A stretch of 64,000 nucleotides of DNA from Paracidovorax oryzae ATCC 19882 (GTDB lineage: Bacteria; Pseudomonadota; Gammaproteobacteria; Burkholderiales; Burkholderiaceae_C). Shown piece by piece: positions 26,445 through 36,859 of the stretch. Location of the stretch: NCBI RefSeq assembly GCF_000687165.1, contig NZ_JMKU01000012.1, positions 1-64,000 on the forward strand, given 5' to 3'. The translations under genes were made by a program, and so were the position numbers. How positions within the stretch are numbered: the first letter of the stretch is position 1; every line of letters begins with the position of its first letter. The notes below the pieces were generated by a model. It saw only the letters and a program-made list of their open reading frames with translations, did no database searches and was not told where the DNA came from.

Positions 26445-27113
26445 TCAGGGATTCCAGTGGAGGAAGTTGCGGTAGAGCGCCAGGCCGTGCTCGGAACTTT
26501 TCTCAGGATGGAATTGCGTGGCGAAAATATTATCGCGAGCCACGGCGGATGCAAAGCGTCCGCCGTAATCGGTTTCCCCTGCAGTGTGCGCCGCATCGCG
26601 CGGCAACGCATGGAAACTATGCACGAAATAAAAATAGCTTTCGTCGGGAATGCCGGCCCACACGGGGTGCACGGCACCGCCGTGCGGCACCTGCCGCACC
26701 CGGTTCCAGCCCATTTGGGGCACCTTGTAGCGGCTGCCGTCCGGCTGCAGACGGCCGGCCAGCTCGAAGCGCGCCACGTCGCCCGGGACCAGCCCCAGGC
26801 CCGGGGTGTCACCCTCGGCGCTGTGGTCCAGCAGCATCTGCATGCCCACGCAGACACCGAATAGCGGCTTCGCCGCCGCGGCCTCCAGCACGGATTCCTG
26901 CAGGCCGGATTCGCGCAACTCGCGCATGCAATCGGGCATCGCGCCCTGCCCCGGCAGCACCACGCGCTGCGCGGCACGCACGTCCTCGGGCCGCGAGGTC
27001 ACGACCACGGTCCAGCCGCTGCCCTCGGCGGCGGCCTGCACGGCCTGGGACACCGAGCGCAGGTTGCCCATGCCGTAATCCACGACGGCGACGGTCTTTG
27101 CTTCAAATTGCAT
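26445..27113 (-). CDS. hisH: Imidazole glycerol phosphate synthase glutaminase subunit (HisH)
   Basis: 222 residues, class I glutamine amidotransferase. It releases ammonia from glutamine for HisF. Nucleophile Cys is in [14 protein letters not shown] (about 80-93), and the His-x-Glu of the triad is in [13 protein letters not shown] near the C-terminus. The N-terminus [18 protein letters not shown] is typical. The gene starts 9 bases after the hisB stop. Slightly longer than average through an insert around the [14 protein letters not shown] strand. Confidence 0.97.
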   Translation of the reverse strand: MQFEAKTVAVVDYGMGNLRSVSQAVQAAAEGSGWTVVVTSRPEDVRAAQRVVLPGQGAMPDCMRELRESGLQESVLEAAAAKPLFGVCVGMQMLLDHSAEGDTPGLGLVPGDVARFELAGRLQPDGSRYKVPQMGWNRVRQVPHGGAVHPVWAGIPDESYFYFVHSFHALPRDAAHTAGETDYGGRFASAVARDNIFATQFHPEKSSEHGLALYRNFLHWNP

Positions 27114-27122
27114 GGCGGCAGC

Positions 27123-27755
27123 CTAGAGCGAGCCCTTGGTGGAGGGAATGACACCGGCCGAGCGCGGGTCGCGCTCGAGCGCTGCGCGCAGCGCGCGCGC
27201 GAAGGCCTTGAAGATGGTCTCGCACTGGTGGTGGGCATTGAAGCCCTTCAGGTTGTCGATGTGCAGCGTCACGCCGGCATGGTTCACGAAGCCCTGGAAG
27301 AACTCGTACACCAGTTGGGTATCGAGCTGCCCGATGCTGCCGGCCGTGAACTTCACGTCCATGTGCAGGCCCGGCCGGCCCGAGAAATCGACCACGACGC
27401 GCGAGAGCGCCTCGTCGAGCGGCACGTAGGCATGGCCGTAGCGGCGGATGCCCTTCTTGTCGCCCACGGCCCGCGCGAACGCCTGGCCCAGCGTGATGCC
27501 CACGTCCTCCACCGTGTGGTGGCCGTCGATGTGCAGGTCACCCTCGCACTCGATGTCCAGGTCGATGAGGCCGTGCCTGGCGATCTGGTCGAGCATGTGG
27601 TCGAAGAAGCCGATGCCCGAGGACAGGCGCGCAGCGCCCGTGCCGTCGAGGTTCACGCGCACGCGGATGCGGGTCTCGGCCGTGTTGCGGGCGACCTCGG
27701 CGATGCGGTCGGCGCCCTCGGAGGCGGTGGAGGGAACGAGTGCGGAGGAAGTCAT
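27123..27755 (-). CDS. hisB: Imidazoleglycerol-phosphate dehydratase (HisB)
   Basis: 210 residues, the monofunctional dehydratase without the N-terminal phosphatase domain found in enteric HisB. Histidine-rich Mn-binding motifs are visible: [16 protein letters not shown] (about 47-62), [10 protein letters not shown] (about 76-85) and the C-terminal [19 protein letters not shown]. It removes water from IGP to give imidazole acetol phosphate. The start overlaps the hisC stop as ATGA. Because no phosphatase domain is present, histidinol-phosphatase must be elsewhere in the genome. Confidence 0.97.
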   Translation of the reverse strand: MTSSALVPSTASEGADRIAEVARNTAETRIRVRVNLDGTGAARLSSGIGFFDHMLDQIARHGLIDLDIECEGDLHIDGHHTVEDVGITLGQAFARAVGDKKGIRRYGHAYVPLDEALSRVVVDFSGRPGLHMDVKFTAGSIGQLDTQLVYEFFQGFVNHAGVTLHIDNLKGFNAHHQCETIFKAFARALRAALERDPRSAGVIPSTKGSL

Positions 27756-28864
27756 AGGGAAGCCTGGAGTGCGTCGAGCATCTGGGCGTTGTCGGCTTCG
27801 CTGCCCACCGTGAGGCGCAGGCAGCGGGCCAGCAAGGGATGCATTGTAGAAACGTTCTTGACGAGAACCTTGCGGGCCTTCATGCCCTCGAAGGCCCGCG
27901 CCGCGTCGGGCACGCGCACGAGCACCATGTTGGCCTCGCTGTCCCACACGCGCTCGATGCCCGGCATGGCGCGCAGCGCGGCGACCAGCCCGGTGCGCGC
28001 GGCGCGCAGCTCGGCCGCCTGAGCGGCGAAAACCTGCGCATGCTCCAGCGCGAACAGCGCCGCCTCGCAGTTGAGCACGCTCACGTTGTAGGGCGGGCGC
28101 ACCTTCTCGATCTCGTCCACGAGCGCCGCCGGACCCGCCAGGTAGCCCAGGCGCACGCCCGCCAGGCCGAACTTGCTGAGCGTGCGCATGAGCAGCACGT
28201 GAGCGTTGCGGGCGGGCTCGGCGCGCATGCGGTCCAGCCAGGTGCGGCTCGCGAAAGGCTGGTACGCCTCGTCCATGACCACGATGCCGCCCTGCGCGCC
28301 CACCGCGTCGATGACGCGCTGCACCGCCCCCTCGTCCCACAGCGTGGCCGTGGGGTTGTTCGGGTAGGCCAGGTAGGTGATCGCCGGGCGGTGCTGCGCG
28401 ATGGCGGCGAGCATGGCAGGTTCATCCAGCTCGAAATCGGCCGTGAGCGGCACGCCCACGAAATCAAGGCCCTGCAGCTGCGCGCTCATCGGGTACATCA
28501 CGAACCCCGGCATCGGCGCGAGCATGGTCGCGCGCTCGCCCGTGCCGGGCCGCGCGCAGGCCAACGCCAGCAGCGTGATGATCTCGTCGGAGCCATTGCC
28601 CAGCACCATCGAGAAGCCCTCCGGCATGCCGATATGCGCAGCGAGCGCCTGCTTCAGATCGTGCAGCCGCGCGCCGGGGTATCGGTTCAGTGCCAGCGCG
28701 CCCAGGCGCCGGCCCAGAGCCTCCTGCAGTTCGGGGGGCAGCGGGAACGGGTTTTCCATTGCGTCCATCTTGAGCACGCCGGTGGCGGGCTGCACCGCAT
28801 AGGCATGCATGGCGCGGACGTCGGGGCGGATGCGGCCGAGCGCGGCGGCAAGGGTGTCGGTCAT
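27752..28864 (-). CDS. hisC: Histidinol-phosphate aminotransferase (HisC)
   Basis: 370 residues, class II PLP aminotransferase. The PLP lysine is in [16 protein letters not shown] (about 224-239), with [15 protein letters not shown] and [10 protein letters not shown] as cofactor-ring contacts and the phosphate arginine in NMVLVRVP further on. It transfers amino nitrogen from glutamate to imidazole acetol phosphate. ATG 28864 overlaps the TGA of the PIN-domain gene (ATGA), so its translation is coupled to the upstream toxin gene, an unusual arrangement. Confidence 0.96.
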   Translation of the reverse strand: MTDTLAAALGRIRPDVRAMHAYAVQPATGVLKMDAMENPFPLPPELQEALGRRLGALALNRYPGARLHDLKQALAAHIGMPEGFSMVLGNGSDEIITLLALACARPGTGERATMLAPMPGFVMYPMSAQLQGLDFVGVPLTADFELDEPAMLAAIAQHRPAITYLAYPNNPTATLWDEGAVQRVIDAVGAQGGIVVMDEAYQPFASRTWLDRMRAEPARNAHVLLMRTLSKFGLAGVRLGYLAGPAALVDEIEKVRPPYNVSVLNCEAALFALEHAQVFAAQAAELRAARTGLVAALRAMPGIERVWDSEANMVLVRVPDAARAFEGMKARKVLVKNVSTMHPLLARCLRLTVGSEADNAQMLDALQASL

Positions 28865-29310
28865 TCGAGCGATTCCAGTTCGTCGGGAGCCAGGAGAAAG
28901 GGATTGACGGCGCGCACAGCGTCGTAGCGCTGCCCGTGCGGCAGCACGTCGCCCAGCACGTGGCGGCAGCCCTGCTGGTGCGCGGACGCGACGATGAGCG
29001 CGTTCCAATAGCTCAGGCCGTAGCGGTCCTGCAGGTCCCAGGCGCCGTCGACCACGTAGGCATCGAGGTGCGGCGGCTGCCAGACGCGCAGGCGGCGCAC
29101 CTGCGCGCGCACCAGGTGCAGCGTCTGCGGGCCGGGAAAGCAGGCCACGGCGTTGTGATACAGCTCGTTGAGCACCTGCGAGCTGATGCGGCCGCGGCGC
29201 GTGTTCCAGCACAGCGCGAGCCATTCGCGGGCCCGGGCCTGCCGGACGGGATCGCGGTCGTCCACGCTGCTGAGCAGCACGCCGGTATCGACGAACAGGG
29301 GCGTGCTCAT
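28861..29310 (-). CDS. PIN-domain ribonuclease toxin (VapC-like)
   Basis: 149 residues. PIN fold with the first acidic residue in LFVDTGVLLSSVDDRD (Asp8), a middle Glu in SSQVLNELYHNA, and the third acidic cluster in YGLSYWNALIVASA preceding HVLGDVLPHGQ. PIN toxins cut RNA and are blocked by a cognate DNA-binding antitoxin. The ATG overlaps the preceding RHH gene by four bases and the stop overlaps the hisC start. The pair therefore forms a type II toxin-antitoxin module built into the front of hisC-hisB. Confidence 0.88.
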   Translation of the reverse strand: MSTPLFVDTGVLLSSVDDRDPVRQARAREWLALCWNTRRGRISSQVLNELYHNAVACFPGPQTLHLVRAQVRRLRVWQPPHLDAYVVDGAWDLQDRYGLSYWNALIVASAHQQGCRHVLGDVLPHGQRYDAVRAVNPFLLAPDELESLE

Positions 29311-29549
29311 GGCGCAGGCGGCTCCTCGCGCTCCATCAGTTCGGGCCGCGCCAGGTAAGGACGTGCCGCGGCGCCCCAGGTCTCGAACGCCAATGCCTCG
29401 CGCATGGCCTGGGCATAGGCATCTTCCTGGCGCATCTTCTCCGCCAACCATTCGCCCAGCATGCGGGACACGCTCGTGCCGCGCCGGGCGGCCTCCACGC
29501 GGACCCATTCGGCGACCGCATCGTCCATGGTGACGGTGACATTTTTCAC
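29307..29549 (-). CDS. Ribbon-helix-helix antitoxin
   Basis: 80 residues. The N-terminus KNVTVTMDDAVAEWVRVEAARRG gives the beta-strand and helix of an Arc/CopG-like RHH domain; VSRMLGEWLAEKM completes it. The C-terminal part (YAQAMREALAFETWG...) would be the toxin-binding arm. It overlaps the PIN gene by 4 bases. The upstream sequence (29550-29605) contains the inverted repeat ACGAAGTTCGTG-GA-ACACGAACTTCGT-like (around 29576-29601), well suited as the antitoxin operator. Confidence 0.87.
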   Translation of the reverse strand: MKNVTVTMDDAVAEWVRVEAARRGTSVSRMLGEWLAEKMRQEDAYAQAMREALAFETWGAAARPYLARPELMEREEPPAP

Positions 29550-29575
29550 GGAAGCTATGGTAGCGGAAATTTACA

Positions 29576-29601
29576 CGAAGTTCGTGGAACACGAACTTCG
29601 T
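29576..29601. promoter_or_regulatory. Inverted repeat upstream of the RHH antitoxin
   Basis: The palindrome-rich run ACGAAGTTCGTGGAACACGA continuing with ACTTCGTGT contains repeated half-sites ACGAAGTTCGT and ACGAACTTCGT. It sits about 27-50 bases upstream of the antitoxin start, where an RHH autorepressor would bind. Confidence 0.6.
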
Positions 29602-29615
29602 GTGCCCGCCAAGGT

Positions 29616-30599
29616 TTACTGGCAGACTGTGGTGTCCAGCGTCTTGGCAATGGCCGTCACGTCGTAGGTACCTGCTCCAATCTGCCCCCCACTCTCCACC
29701 CCCCGGCCTCTGATGCCGTTATAGAAAATCTCCGGGCTTCCAGTGGTATCAGCGAAATACATCCCATATCTCAGGTTATCCCACCGGGAGCCATCATCCT
29801 TGCCCAATCGCAAAAGGGGTTTCATGGAAGATCTTACGAGCTGTCCACCGGGCGCGAAGCACATTGCCACCCAGTCTTCAGTGGTTTCAACAACGACCAT
29901 GGGCTTGTCACCAACCGTCAACTTTCCCAGCGTATAGAAGCCTGCGGAAGAGGAATACAACACGCGCGGCTTCCCTGCAGCATTTGGAACCGGCAACTCC
30001 GCCATCTTGATGAAGTTCTTTTTCTTGAACAGGGTGGTATATATGATGAATTTCCTGCCGTCGCGCTCCATCACGAATGGATCGAGCGCGCTGTCAGCCA
30101 GCAACTTCCCTGGCATGGCCCATTGGAGGCCATCTCGGCTGGAAGAATGATAAATTGCAGAATACCTCCACGGCTCCTTCCCATCGGCCACGGAAAAATA
30201 CAGGTGATAGACCGTCCCCTCTCCCGAGCCCGAAACCGAAACCGAAACCGAAACCGAAACGAACGGGAAAGCATATGCCCCATTAAAAGGCAAGGATGAT
30301 TCATCGAAAATATTTCCCTGCCCAATAAAATTATTCCCTTCTTCGGCAATGGCAAGCTTTATTCGCCATCGGCCGTCGTCACCGTATGCAGAGTAAAGCA
30401 TGAATTTTCGTTCCCCCACCATGAACACCGTAGGGTATTCGACATGGAGGGATTCCTCGGAGTGAGGCCGCGTCTCGACAATGGGATTATCTTTCCACGA
30501 GAAGACTTCAGGATCAACCCCATTTCCGGCAGCGCCAGCGGCCGTCGCCATTGCCATCGTCGGTACCAGCAATGCAGGCAGGAATTTAGGAAAATTCAT
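29616..30599 (-). CDS. Secreted beta-propeller protein, possibly glycosidase-like
   Basis: 327 residues with a signal peptide (about 1-24, ending AAGAAG). The body alternates short beta-strands with motifs reminiscent of five-bladed glycosidases of the GH43/GH32 clan: HVEYPTVFMVGERKFMLYSA, SSSRDGLQWAMPG and DPFVMERDGRKFIIYTT. I cannot assign catalytic acids or a substrate. Base composition is clearly less GC-rich than the neighbours and codon use differs, suggesting recent transfer. A run of five CGAAAC units encodes a (Val-Ser) repeat at about 114-123. It is probably not part of the histidine pathway. Confidence 0.75.
   Translation of the reverse strand: MNFPKFLPALLVPTMAMATAAGAAGNGVDPEVFSWKDNPIVETRPHSEESLHVEYPTVFMVGERKFMLYSAYGDDGRWRIKLAIAEEGNNFIGQGNIFDESSLPFNGAYAFPFVSVSVSVSVSGSGEGTVYHLYFSVADGKEPWRYSAIYHSSSRDGLQWAMPGKLLADSALDPFVMERDGRKFIIYTTLFKKKNFIKMAELPVPNAAGKPRVLYSSSAGFYTLGKLTVGDKPMVVVETTEDWVAMCFAPGGQLVRSSMKPLLRLGKDDGSRWDNLRYGMYFADTTGSPEIFYNGIRGRGVESGGQIGAGTYDVTAIAKTLDTTVCQ
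30231..30260. repeat. Hexanucleotide tandem repeat (CGAAAC)5 inside a CDS
   Basis: Five perfect CGAAAC units on the plus strand, read on the minus strand as alternating Val-Ser codons. The unit is a multiple of three, so copy-number change would lengthen or shorten the protein without a frameshift. Confidence 0.95.
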
Positions 30600-30633
30600 G
30601 AAAAAATCTTGTGAATTCGGTCGGCGTCGAGCG

Positions 30634-32103
30634 TCATGACAACTTGGCTGTATTGGCCGACTCCCTGAAAAGCATGCTGCAGGCGGCGGCGCCTACCCTC
30701 CGCAGTGCAGCCACGTGGTGCTCTGTCCAGTCACCCCCCACCCCCACGCGCAAGCAGTTCCGGAAGCGTCCTCCCGTGCCGAACACGGTACCCGGAGGCA
30801 CGAGGATACGCTCCTGCAGGCAGGCCTGGTGCAACTGCAGAGTGTCCAGCCCGCGCGGCAGTTCCAACCACAGCAGCAGCCCGCCCGGCGGATCACTCAC
30901 CCGGGTACCGGCAGGGAACGACTGCGCGATGGCGTGCCGCACGGCGTCCATCCGCGCCGCCACGGCCGTACGCAACTGGCGCATCGCCGCCGCATGTCCG
31001 GTCTGCAACATCAAGTCGGCCAGCGCCAGTTCCAGTACCGGAGACTGGCCACCGGCCTGCAGGTCCTTCATCCGGCGCAGCGCATCCGTCCAGCGTCCGC
31101 CTTCCAGCCAGCCCAGCCTGAGACCCGGCGCGAGCGTCTTGGAGAACGAACTGCACAACATGACCTGGCCCGCGGCATCGTGAGATTTTACGGTGCGTCG
31201 ATGCTCCTCCTGCTCCGCGAGATCGTTGTAGACCGCGTCCTCGATCACAGCCAGACCGTGGCGCATGGCAAGCTGCACGAGCCGCCGCCGCTCCACCTGC
31301 GGCATGCAGGCCCCGAGCGGATTGCTGAGCGTGGGCACCACGACCAGGGCCTTCACCGGCTGCGTTTCCAGCGCCAGCTGCAGGGCGTCCAGCGAAATGC
31401 CGTGCCGTGGATGCGTTGGAATCTCCAGCACCTTCAGGTGCAGCCCCTGCAGCAACTCCAGGAAGGAAAAATGCGTGGGCGACTCCAGGGCCACGACATC
31501 GCCCGGCTGCGTCACCGCCCGCAGGCACAGGCTGATGGCATCCATGCAGCCGCCGGTGATGAGGATGCGCTCCGGATCCAGGCTACAGCCCATGCCCACG
31601 GCGTAGCGCGCGATGGCGCGCCGCGCCTCCTCGTGCCCCTCGGATGAGGGATACATGCACAGGAGGTGGCGGTGGCGCTGCACCGACCGGGCGACCGCGC
31701 GCCGCACCCGGTCCACGTCGAGCAGGTCCGGGCCCGGCGTGCCGCTGCTGAACGACACCACGTCGGCCGGCTGGGGCGTGCCCAGGATGCGCTGTCCCAG
31801 CCAGTCCACGGACACGTCGCGCGGACGGCGCAGCCCCCGGGACACCGTCGGCTCGGGCAGCACGGCCGGCCGTGGCGCCACGAAATAGCCCGAGCGCGGG
31901 CGGGCGGCGATCAGGCGCGCGTCCTCCAGCCAGTGGTAGGCCTGCACCACCGTGCTCTGGGCGACGCCCCGCTGGCGGGACAGTTCGCGCACGGAGGGCA
32001 TGCGCGCTCCGCGCGCGAGCGTGCCGTTGCGGATCAGATCGGCCATCTGCGAAGCGATCTGCAAGTACAGCGGGGTGGAGTCGAGGTCGGGCATTGCATC
32101 CAT
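30634..32103 (-). CDS. MocR/PdxR-type regulator (GntR HTH fused to aminotransferase)
   Basis: 489 residues. N-terminal winged helix of GntR type (about 8-75: LYLQIASQMADLIRNG, RMPSVRELSRQRGVAQSTVV), then a linker and a class I aminotransferase-like domain. The PLP lysine is in CSSFSKTLAPGLRLGWLEGG, and LSNPLGACMP and VIEDAVYNDL resemble cofactor contacts. MocR proteins are usually transcription regulators that sense PLP or an amino-compound rather than enzymes. ATG 32103 (MDAMPDLDS) is preferred, giving the usual MocR length. The gene is divergent from a DUF2917 gene across 145 bases, a likely target. Confidence 0.9.
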   Translation of the reverse strand: MDAMPDLDSTPLYLQIASQMADLIRNGTLARGARMPSVRELSRQRGVAQSTVVQAYHWLEDARLIAARPRSGYFVAPRPAVLPEPTVSRGLRRPRDVSVDWLGQRILGTPQPADVVSFSSGTPGPDLLDVDRVRRAVARSVQRHRHLLCMYPSSEGHEEARRAIARYAVGMGCSLDPERILITGGCMDAISLCLRAVTQPGDVVALESPTHFSFLELLQGLHLKVLEIPTHPRHGISLDALQLALETQPVKALVVVPTLSNPLGACMPQVERRRLVQLAMRHGLAVIEDAVYNDLAEQEEHRRTVKSHDAAGQVMLCSSFSKTLAPGLRLGWLEGGRWTDALRRMKDLQAGGQSPVLELALADLMLQTGHAAAMRQLRTAVAARMDAVRHAIAQSFPAGTRVSDPPGGLLLWLELPRGLDTLQLHQACLQERILVPPGTVFGTGGRFRNCLRVGVGGDWTEHHVAALRRVGAAACSMLFRESANTAKLS

Positions 32104-32248
32104 TCTGTATCGCTCCACCACTCCGGAATCGATACAGATGCCCGGCAATCCAGGCAATACAGACGCCACGCGGCCGGCATCTGTGCTGGTCCATCCGGGG
32201 CGTACCTGCGGCTGTCGCACCCCGCCCGGCACCGGCACAGTGGACCGC

Positions 32249-32602
32249 ATGAACTCCGCAACCGCCTCTGCATCCCTCGCCCTCCTGCGCCGCCTGGTCC
32301 CGCGCCCGGCAGCGGCGCCCCGGACCCTCGTGGCCACGCTGGCGCCCACCGATCCGGTGCAGCCGCTGGACTGTGCCCCCGGCTGCCGCGCCACGCTGCA
32401 GGTACTGGCGGGCCTCGCATGGGTCACGCAGCACGGCGACGAGGACGACTGGTTCCTGCAGGCCGGCCAGCGGCTGGCCCTGCCAGGGCCGGGGCGGCTC
32501 TACGTGGGCGCCGAGGGCAGCGCGCCCCTGCGGCTACGCTGGGTGGTGGAGCCTGCCCCGCCGCGGGACGGCACGGCGGGCTCCGTGCGTGGTGTGGCCT
32601 GA
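32249..32602 (+). CDS. DUF2917 family protein
   Basis: 117 residues. After a low-complexity Ala/Arg-rich start, the core GCRATLQVLAGLAWVTQHGD with DDWFLQAGQRLALPGPGRLY matches the small cupin-like DUF2917 pattern (a WVT..GD..D..L..G..L element). Function is unknown. It is transcribed away from the MocR-type regulator and is probably controlled by it. The 3' end lies next to a palindromic repeat and the convergent end of hisD. Confidence 0.78.
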   Translation: MNSATASASLALLRRLVPRPAAAPRTLVATLAPTDPVQPLDCAPGCRATLQVLAGLAWVTQHGDEDDWFLQAGQRLALPGPGRLYVGAEGSAPLRLRWVVEPAPPRDGTAGSVRGVA

Positions 32603-32616
32603 ACGCTTCACTGGCC

Positions 32617-32690
32617 AAAGGCCGCCCCGCAGCGAAGGCTGCGTCCCCCTGCCCGCCGTGCGCAGCACGGCGAGAGCGCCTCAGGGGGGT
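32617..32690. repeat. Palindromic intergenic repeat, copy A (3' of hisD)
   Basis: Begins AAAGGCCGCCCCGCAGCGAA and ends near TCAGGGGGGTG, two bases after the hisD stop. It contains a 7-bp stem CGCCGTG-CGCAG-CACGGCG (32654-32660/32666-32672). A second copy at 45987-46078 has the same flanks and loop but three compensated stem pairs. It probably acts as the 3' structure or terminator of the minus-strand gene. Confidence 0.8.
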
Positions 32691-32691
32691 G

Positions 32692-34002
32692 TCACTTCAG
32701 TCTCATCTCCGCAGCCCGTGCATGGGCCTGCAGCCCCTCGCCATGCGCCAGCACGCTGGCGATGCGGCCCAGCGCCTGCGCGCCCTGCTCGCTCACCTCG
32801 ATCAGGCTGCTGCGCTTCTGGAAGTCGTACACGCCCAGCGGCGACGAGAACCGCGCCGTGCCGCTGGTCGGCAGCACGTGGTTGGGGCCCGCGCAGTAGT
32901 CGCCCAGGCTCTCGCTGGTATAGGCCCCGAGGAAGATCGCGCCCGCATGGCGCAGCAGCGGCTCCCAGCGGTGCGGGTCGCGGCTCGACACCTCCAGGTG
33001 CTCCGGCGCGATGCGGTTGCTGATGGCGCAGGCCTCTTCCATGTCCTTCGTGAGGATCAGCGCGCCGCGGCCCGTGAGGCTTTTGGCGATGATCTCGGCA
33101 CGCGGCATGTCGGGCAGCAGGCGGTCGATGGCAGCCTGCACCGCATCGATGTAGGCGGCATCCGGGCACAGCAGGATGGACTGTGCCAGTTCGTCGTGCT
33201 CGGCCTGGCTGAAGAGGTCCATCGCCACCCAGTCGGGCGGCGTGGTGCCGTCGGCCAGCACCAGGATCTCGCTCGGGCCGGCGATCATGTCGATGCCCAC
33301 CGTGCCGAACACGCGCTTCTTGGCGCTGGCCACATAGGCGTTGCCGGGGCCGGTGATCTTGTCCACCTTCGGCACGGTGGCCGTGCCGTAGGCCAGCGCG
33401 GCCACGGCCTGCGCGCCGCCGAGGGTGAAGGCGCGGCTCACGCCCGCCACATAGGCGGCCGCCAGCACCAGCGGGTTCTTCTCGCCGCGCGGCGTGGGCA
33501 CCACCATGACGATGTCCTGCACGCCGGCCACGTGGGCCGGAATGGCATTCATCAGCACGCTGGAAGGGTAGGCCGCCTTGCCGCCGGGCACGTAGATGCC
33601 CACGCGGTCCAGCGGCGTCACCTTCTGGCCCAGCAGCGTGCCGTCCTCGTCGCGGTAGCTCCAGCTCTCGCCGCTCGCCTTCTTCTGCGCCTCGTGGTAT
33701 GTACGCACGCGGCGGGCTGCCGCCTCCAGTGCCTCGCGCTGCGCCGCCGGCAGCGTCTCGAAGGCCGCCTTCAGCTCCGCCTGGGACAGCTCCAGCACCG
33801 CCACGGAATCCGCCTGCAGCCCGTCGAAGCGCTGCGTGTACTCCAGCACGGCCGCATCGCCGCGCGCCTGCACGTCGGCCAGGATGTCGGCCACGCGCTG
33901 CTCGATGGCGGCGTCGGTGTCCGCGGACCAGTGCAGGCGCTCCCGGAAGGCGGTTTCGAAATCGGCACTCTGGGTATGCAGGCGGGCAGGCGTGGCTTTC
34001 AT
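32692..34002 (-). CDS. hisD: Histidinol dehydrogenase (HisD)
   Basis: 436 residues. It oxidises histidinol to histidine in two NAD-dependent steps using zinc. Motifs include [22 protein letters not shown], the glycine-rich [15 protein letters not shown], the metal region [22 protein letters not shown], and [14 protein letters not shown] with the catalytic Glu-His. ATG 34002 gives a normal start [12 protein letters not shown] small periplasmic-protein gene lies upstream between it and hisG, and a palindromic repeat follows the stop. Confidence 0.97.
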   Translation of the reverse strand: MKATPARLHTQSADFETAFRERLHWSADTDAAIEQRVADILADVQARGDAAVLEYTQRFDGLQADSVAVLELSQAELKAAFETLPAAQREALEAAARRVRTYHEAQKKASGESWSYRDEDGTLLGQKVTPLDRVGIYVPGGKAAYPSSVLMNAIPAHVAGVQDIVMVVPTPRGEKNPLVLAAAYVAGVSRAFTLGGAQAVAALAYGTATVPKVDKITGPGNAYVASAKKRVFGTVGIDMIAGPSEILVLADGTTPPDWVAMDLFSQAEHDELAQSILLCPDAAYIDAVQAAIDRLLPDMPRAEIIAKSLTGRGALILTKDMEEACAISNRIAPEHLEVSSRDPHRWEPLLRHAGAIFLGAYTSESLGDYCAGPNHVLPTSGTARFSSPLGVYDFQKRSSLIEVSEQGAQALGRIASVLAHGEGLQAHARAAEMRLK

Positions 34003-34036
34003 GGATCTCTCTGGCGCTTGCGGCGGCAGGGGAGAC

Positions 34037-34390
34037 TTATTCGGTCTCCGCCGACACCTCGCGCGTCTTGCGGTTGTATTTCAGGGTGATCTTGTCGAGT
34101 TCGCAGAGGTTGAGGCCTTCCCACTCGACTTCCGATCCGTCGTCCGTGAACACCACCTTGATGTCCTGGACGCAGTGCTTGGTGTCGCCGAACTTGAACT
34201 TCCGGGAGGCCCCGTTGGCCAGCTGGTTGCGGCCCAGACGGTCGGAACCCCAATTGTCCATTTTCGTCGGCGAGATGAACACTTCGTTCAGCGCATAGCC
34301 CGTACGGTTGACCAGCGTGAAATCCGCGTCCGCGGCGAACGCGGCACCGCCGAGGAACAGGCCGCCGAGCAGCAGGAATTTCTTGACCAT
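34037..34390 (-). CDS. Small secreted protein of unknown function
   Basis: 117 residues with a signal peptide [19 protein letters not shown] cut before ADADF. The mature part carries [30 protein letters not shown], two cysteines ([16 protein letters not shown]) likely to form a disulfide, and ends in a polar tail. Similar small periplasmic proteins are common in Burkholderiales but I know of no function. ATG 34390 is chosen because it gives a clean signal peptide. It sits between hisG and hisD, so either it has its own promoter or is carried by the his transcript. Confidence 0.82.
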   Translation of the reverse strand: MVKKFLLLGGLFLGGAAFAADADFTLVNRTGYALNEVFISPTKMDNWGSDRLGRNQLANGASRKFKFGDTKHCVQDIKVVFTDDGSEVEWEGLNLCELDKITLKYNRKTREVSAETE

Positions 34391-34407
34391 GGGATGCCCC
34401 CTCCGAT

Positions 34408-34470
34408 TTGAAACAAATGATGCACCAGGAAACAATTTTCCCGGTCTTCGCATTTTGATGCTTGTTTCAA
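34408..34470. promoter_or_regulatory. Long-arm inverted repeat between hisG and the secreted-protein gene
   Basis: TTGAAACAA (34408-34416) and TTGTTTCAA (34462-34470) form a perfect 9-bp inverted repeat 45 bases apart in an AT-richer gap just upstream of the small gene's ATG. It could be an operator pair or leader fold. Confidence 0.4.
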
Positions 34471-34495
34471 CGAAAACTCATCCGTACCGTGGATT

Positions 34496-35154
34496 TCAGC
34501 TTTTTCGGTCCGTCGCGGCAGCAAACGCATCGATGATGCGGCGCAGCGGCTCGCGCTTGAGCTTGAGCGCGGCCTGGTTCACCACGAGGTGGGAGCTGAT
34601 ATCCATGATGCGCTCCACCTCCACCAGGTGGTTGGCGCGCAGCGTGCTGCCCGTGGAGACCAGGTCCACGATGGCATCGGCCAGCCCCGTGAGCGGTGCG
34701 AGCTCCATGCTGCCGTACAGCTTGATCATGTCCACGTGCACGCCCTTGGCCGCGAAGAACTCGCGGGCGATGGTGGTGTACTTGGTGGCCACGTTGAGGC
34801 GCGCGCCCTGCTTCACCGCGCGGGCGTAGTCGAAATCCTCGCGCACCGCGACGCTCACGCGGCACTTGGCGATGCGCAGGTCCAGCGGCTGGTACAGCCC
34901 CTGGCCGCCGTGCTCGATGAGCGTGTCCTTGCCCGTCACGCCCAGGTCCGCGCCGCCGTACTGCACGTAGGTGGGCACGTCGGTGGCGCGCACCAGCACC
35001 ACGCGCACCTCGGGCTGGTTGGTCGGCAGGATCAGCTTGCGGGATTTCTCGGGGTCTTCCAGCACCTCGATGCCGGCGGCGGCCAGCAACGGAAGGGTTT
35101 CCTCGAAGATGCGGCCCTTGGAGAGGGCCAGGGTGATCACGTCGCCCGGGTTCG

Positions 35155-35158
<4 letters not shown>
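34496..35158 (-). CDS. hisG: ATP phosphoribosyltransferase, short form (HisG)
   Basis: 220 residues, the short HisG type lacking the C-terminal regulatory domain; such enzymes need the HisRS-like partner HisZ, which is not in this window. It catalyses the committed step, joining ATP and PRPP. Visible motifs are [17 protein letters not shown], the [15 protein letters not shown] strand-loop and the PRPP loop [21 protein letters not shown] 35158 overlaps the murA stop by 4 bases, so murA and hisG are coupled. Confidence 0.97.
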
Positions 35159-36459
<1,301 letters not shown>

Positions 36460-36533
36460 GGCTTGTTGTTCTGGGATCTGGAGGTCGAAAAGGGGCCGTT
36501 GCGGCGGATGGCGCAGCGGGAGGGGACCTGCGC

Positions 36534-36782
36534 TCATTCGCCGCGCGGCTGCGCGGCCCATTCGGCGGGGGTGAAGGTCTTCATGGAAAGCGCATGCACC
36601 TCGTCCGTGTGCATGCGGCTGCCCAGCGTGGCGTACACCCGCTGGTGCCGCTGGATCGCACGCTTGCCCTCGAACTCCGCGGAGACGATGGTGGCATACC
36701 AATGGCGGCCGTCGCCTTCCAGCGTGAGGTGCTCGCAGGGCAGCCCCGCCCGGATCAGGTCTTTGAGTTGGTCGGCGGTCAT
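36534..36782 (-). CDS. BolA-family protein (IbaG/YrbA-like)
   Basis: 82 residues. BolA fold with [24 protein letters not shown] and the late helix [19 protein letters not shown]. The conserved His and invariant loop Cys ([10 protein letters not shown]) suit [2Fe-2S] binding with a monothiol glutaredoxin. It lies between the ABC-2 permease and murA, the classical ibaG-murA order. No oddity seen. Confidence 0.92.
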   Translation of the reverse strand: MTADQLKDLIRAGLPCEHLTLEGDGRHWYATIVSAEFEGKRAIQRHQRVYATLGSRMHTDEVHALSMKTFTPAEWAAQPRGE

Positions 36783-36859
36783 GTCAGTGGTTCATGTGGA
36801 GGACGGGCACCGGGCCGCACGCGCGGCGCCTGGCGTGCGCACGCCCGGGAGGGTGGTCA

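Noticed and set aside
27123-27755. Bifunctional HisB
   Set aside because: Only the dehydratase domain is present; upstream sequence is hisC.
30231-30260. Hexanucleotide repeat as an on/off phase-variation switch
   Set aside because: The unit is 6 bases, so slippage keeps the frame; only length variation is possible.
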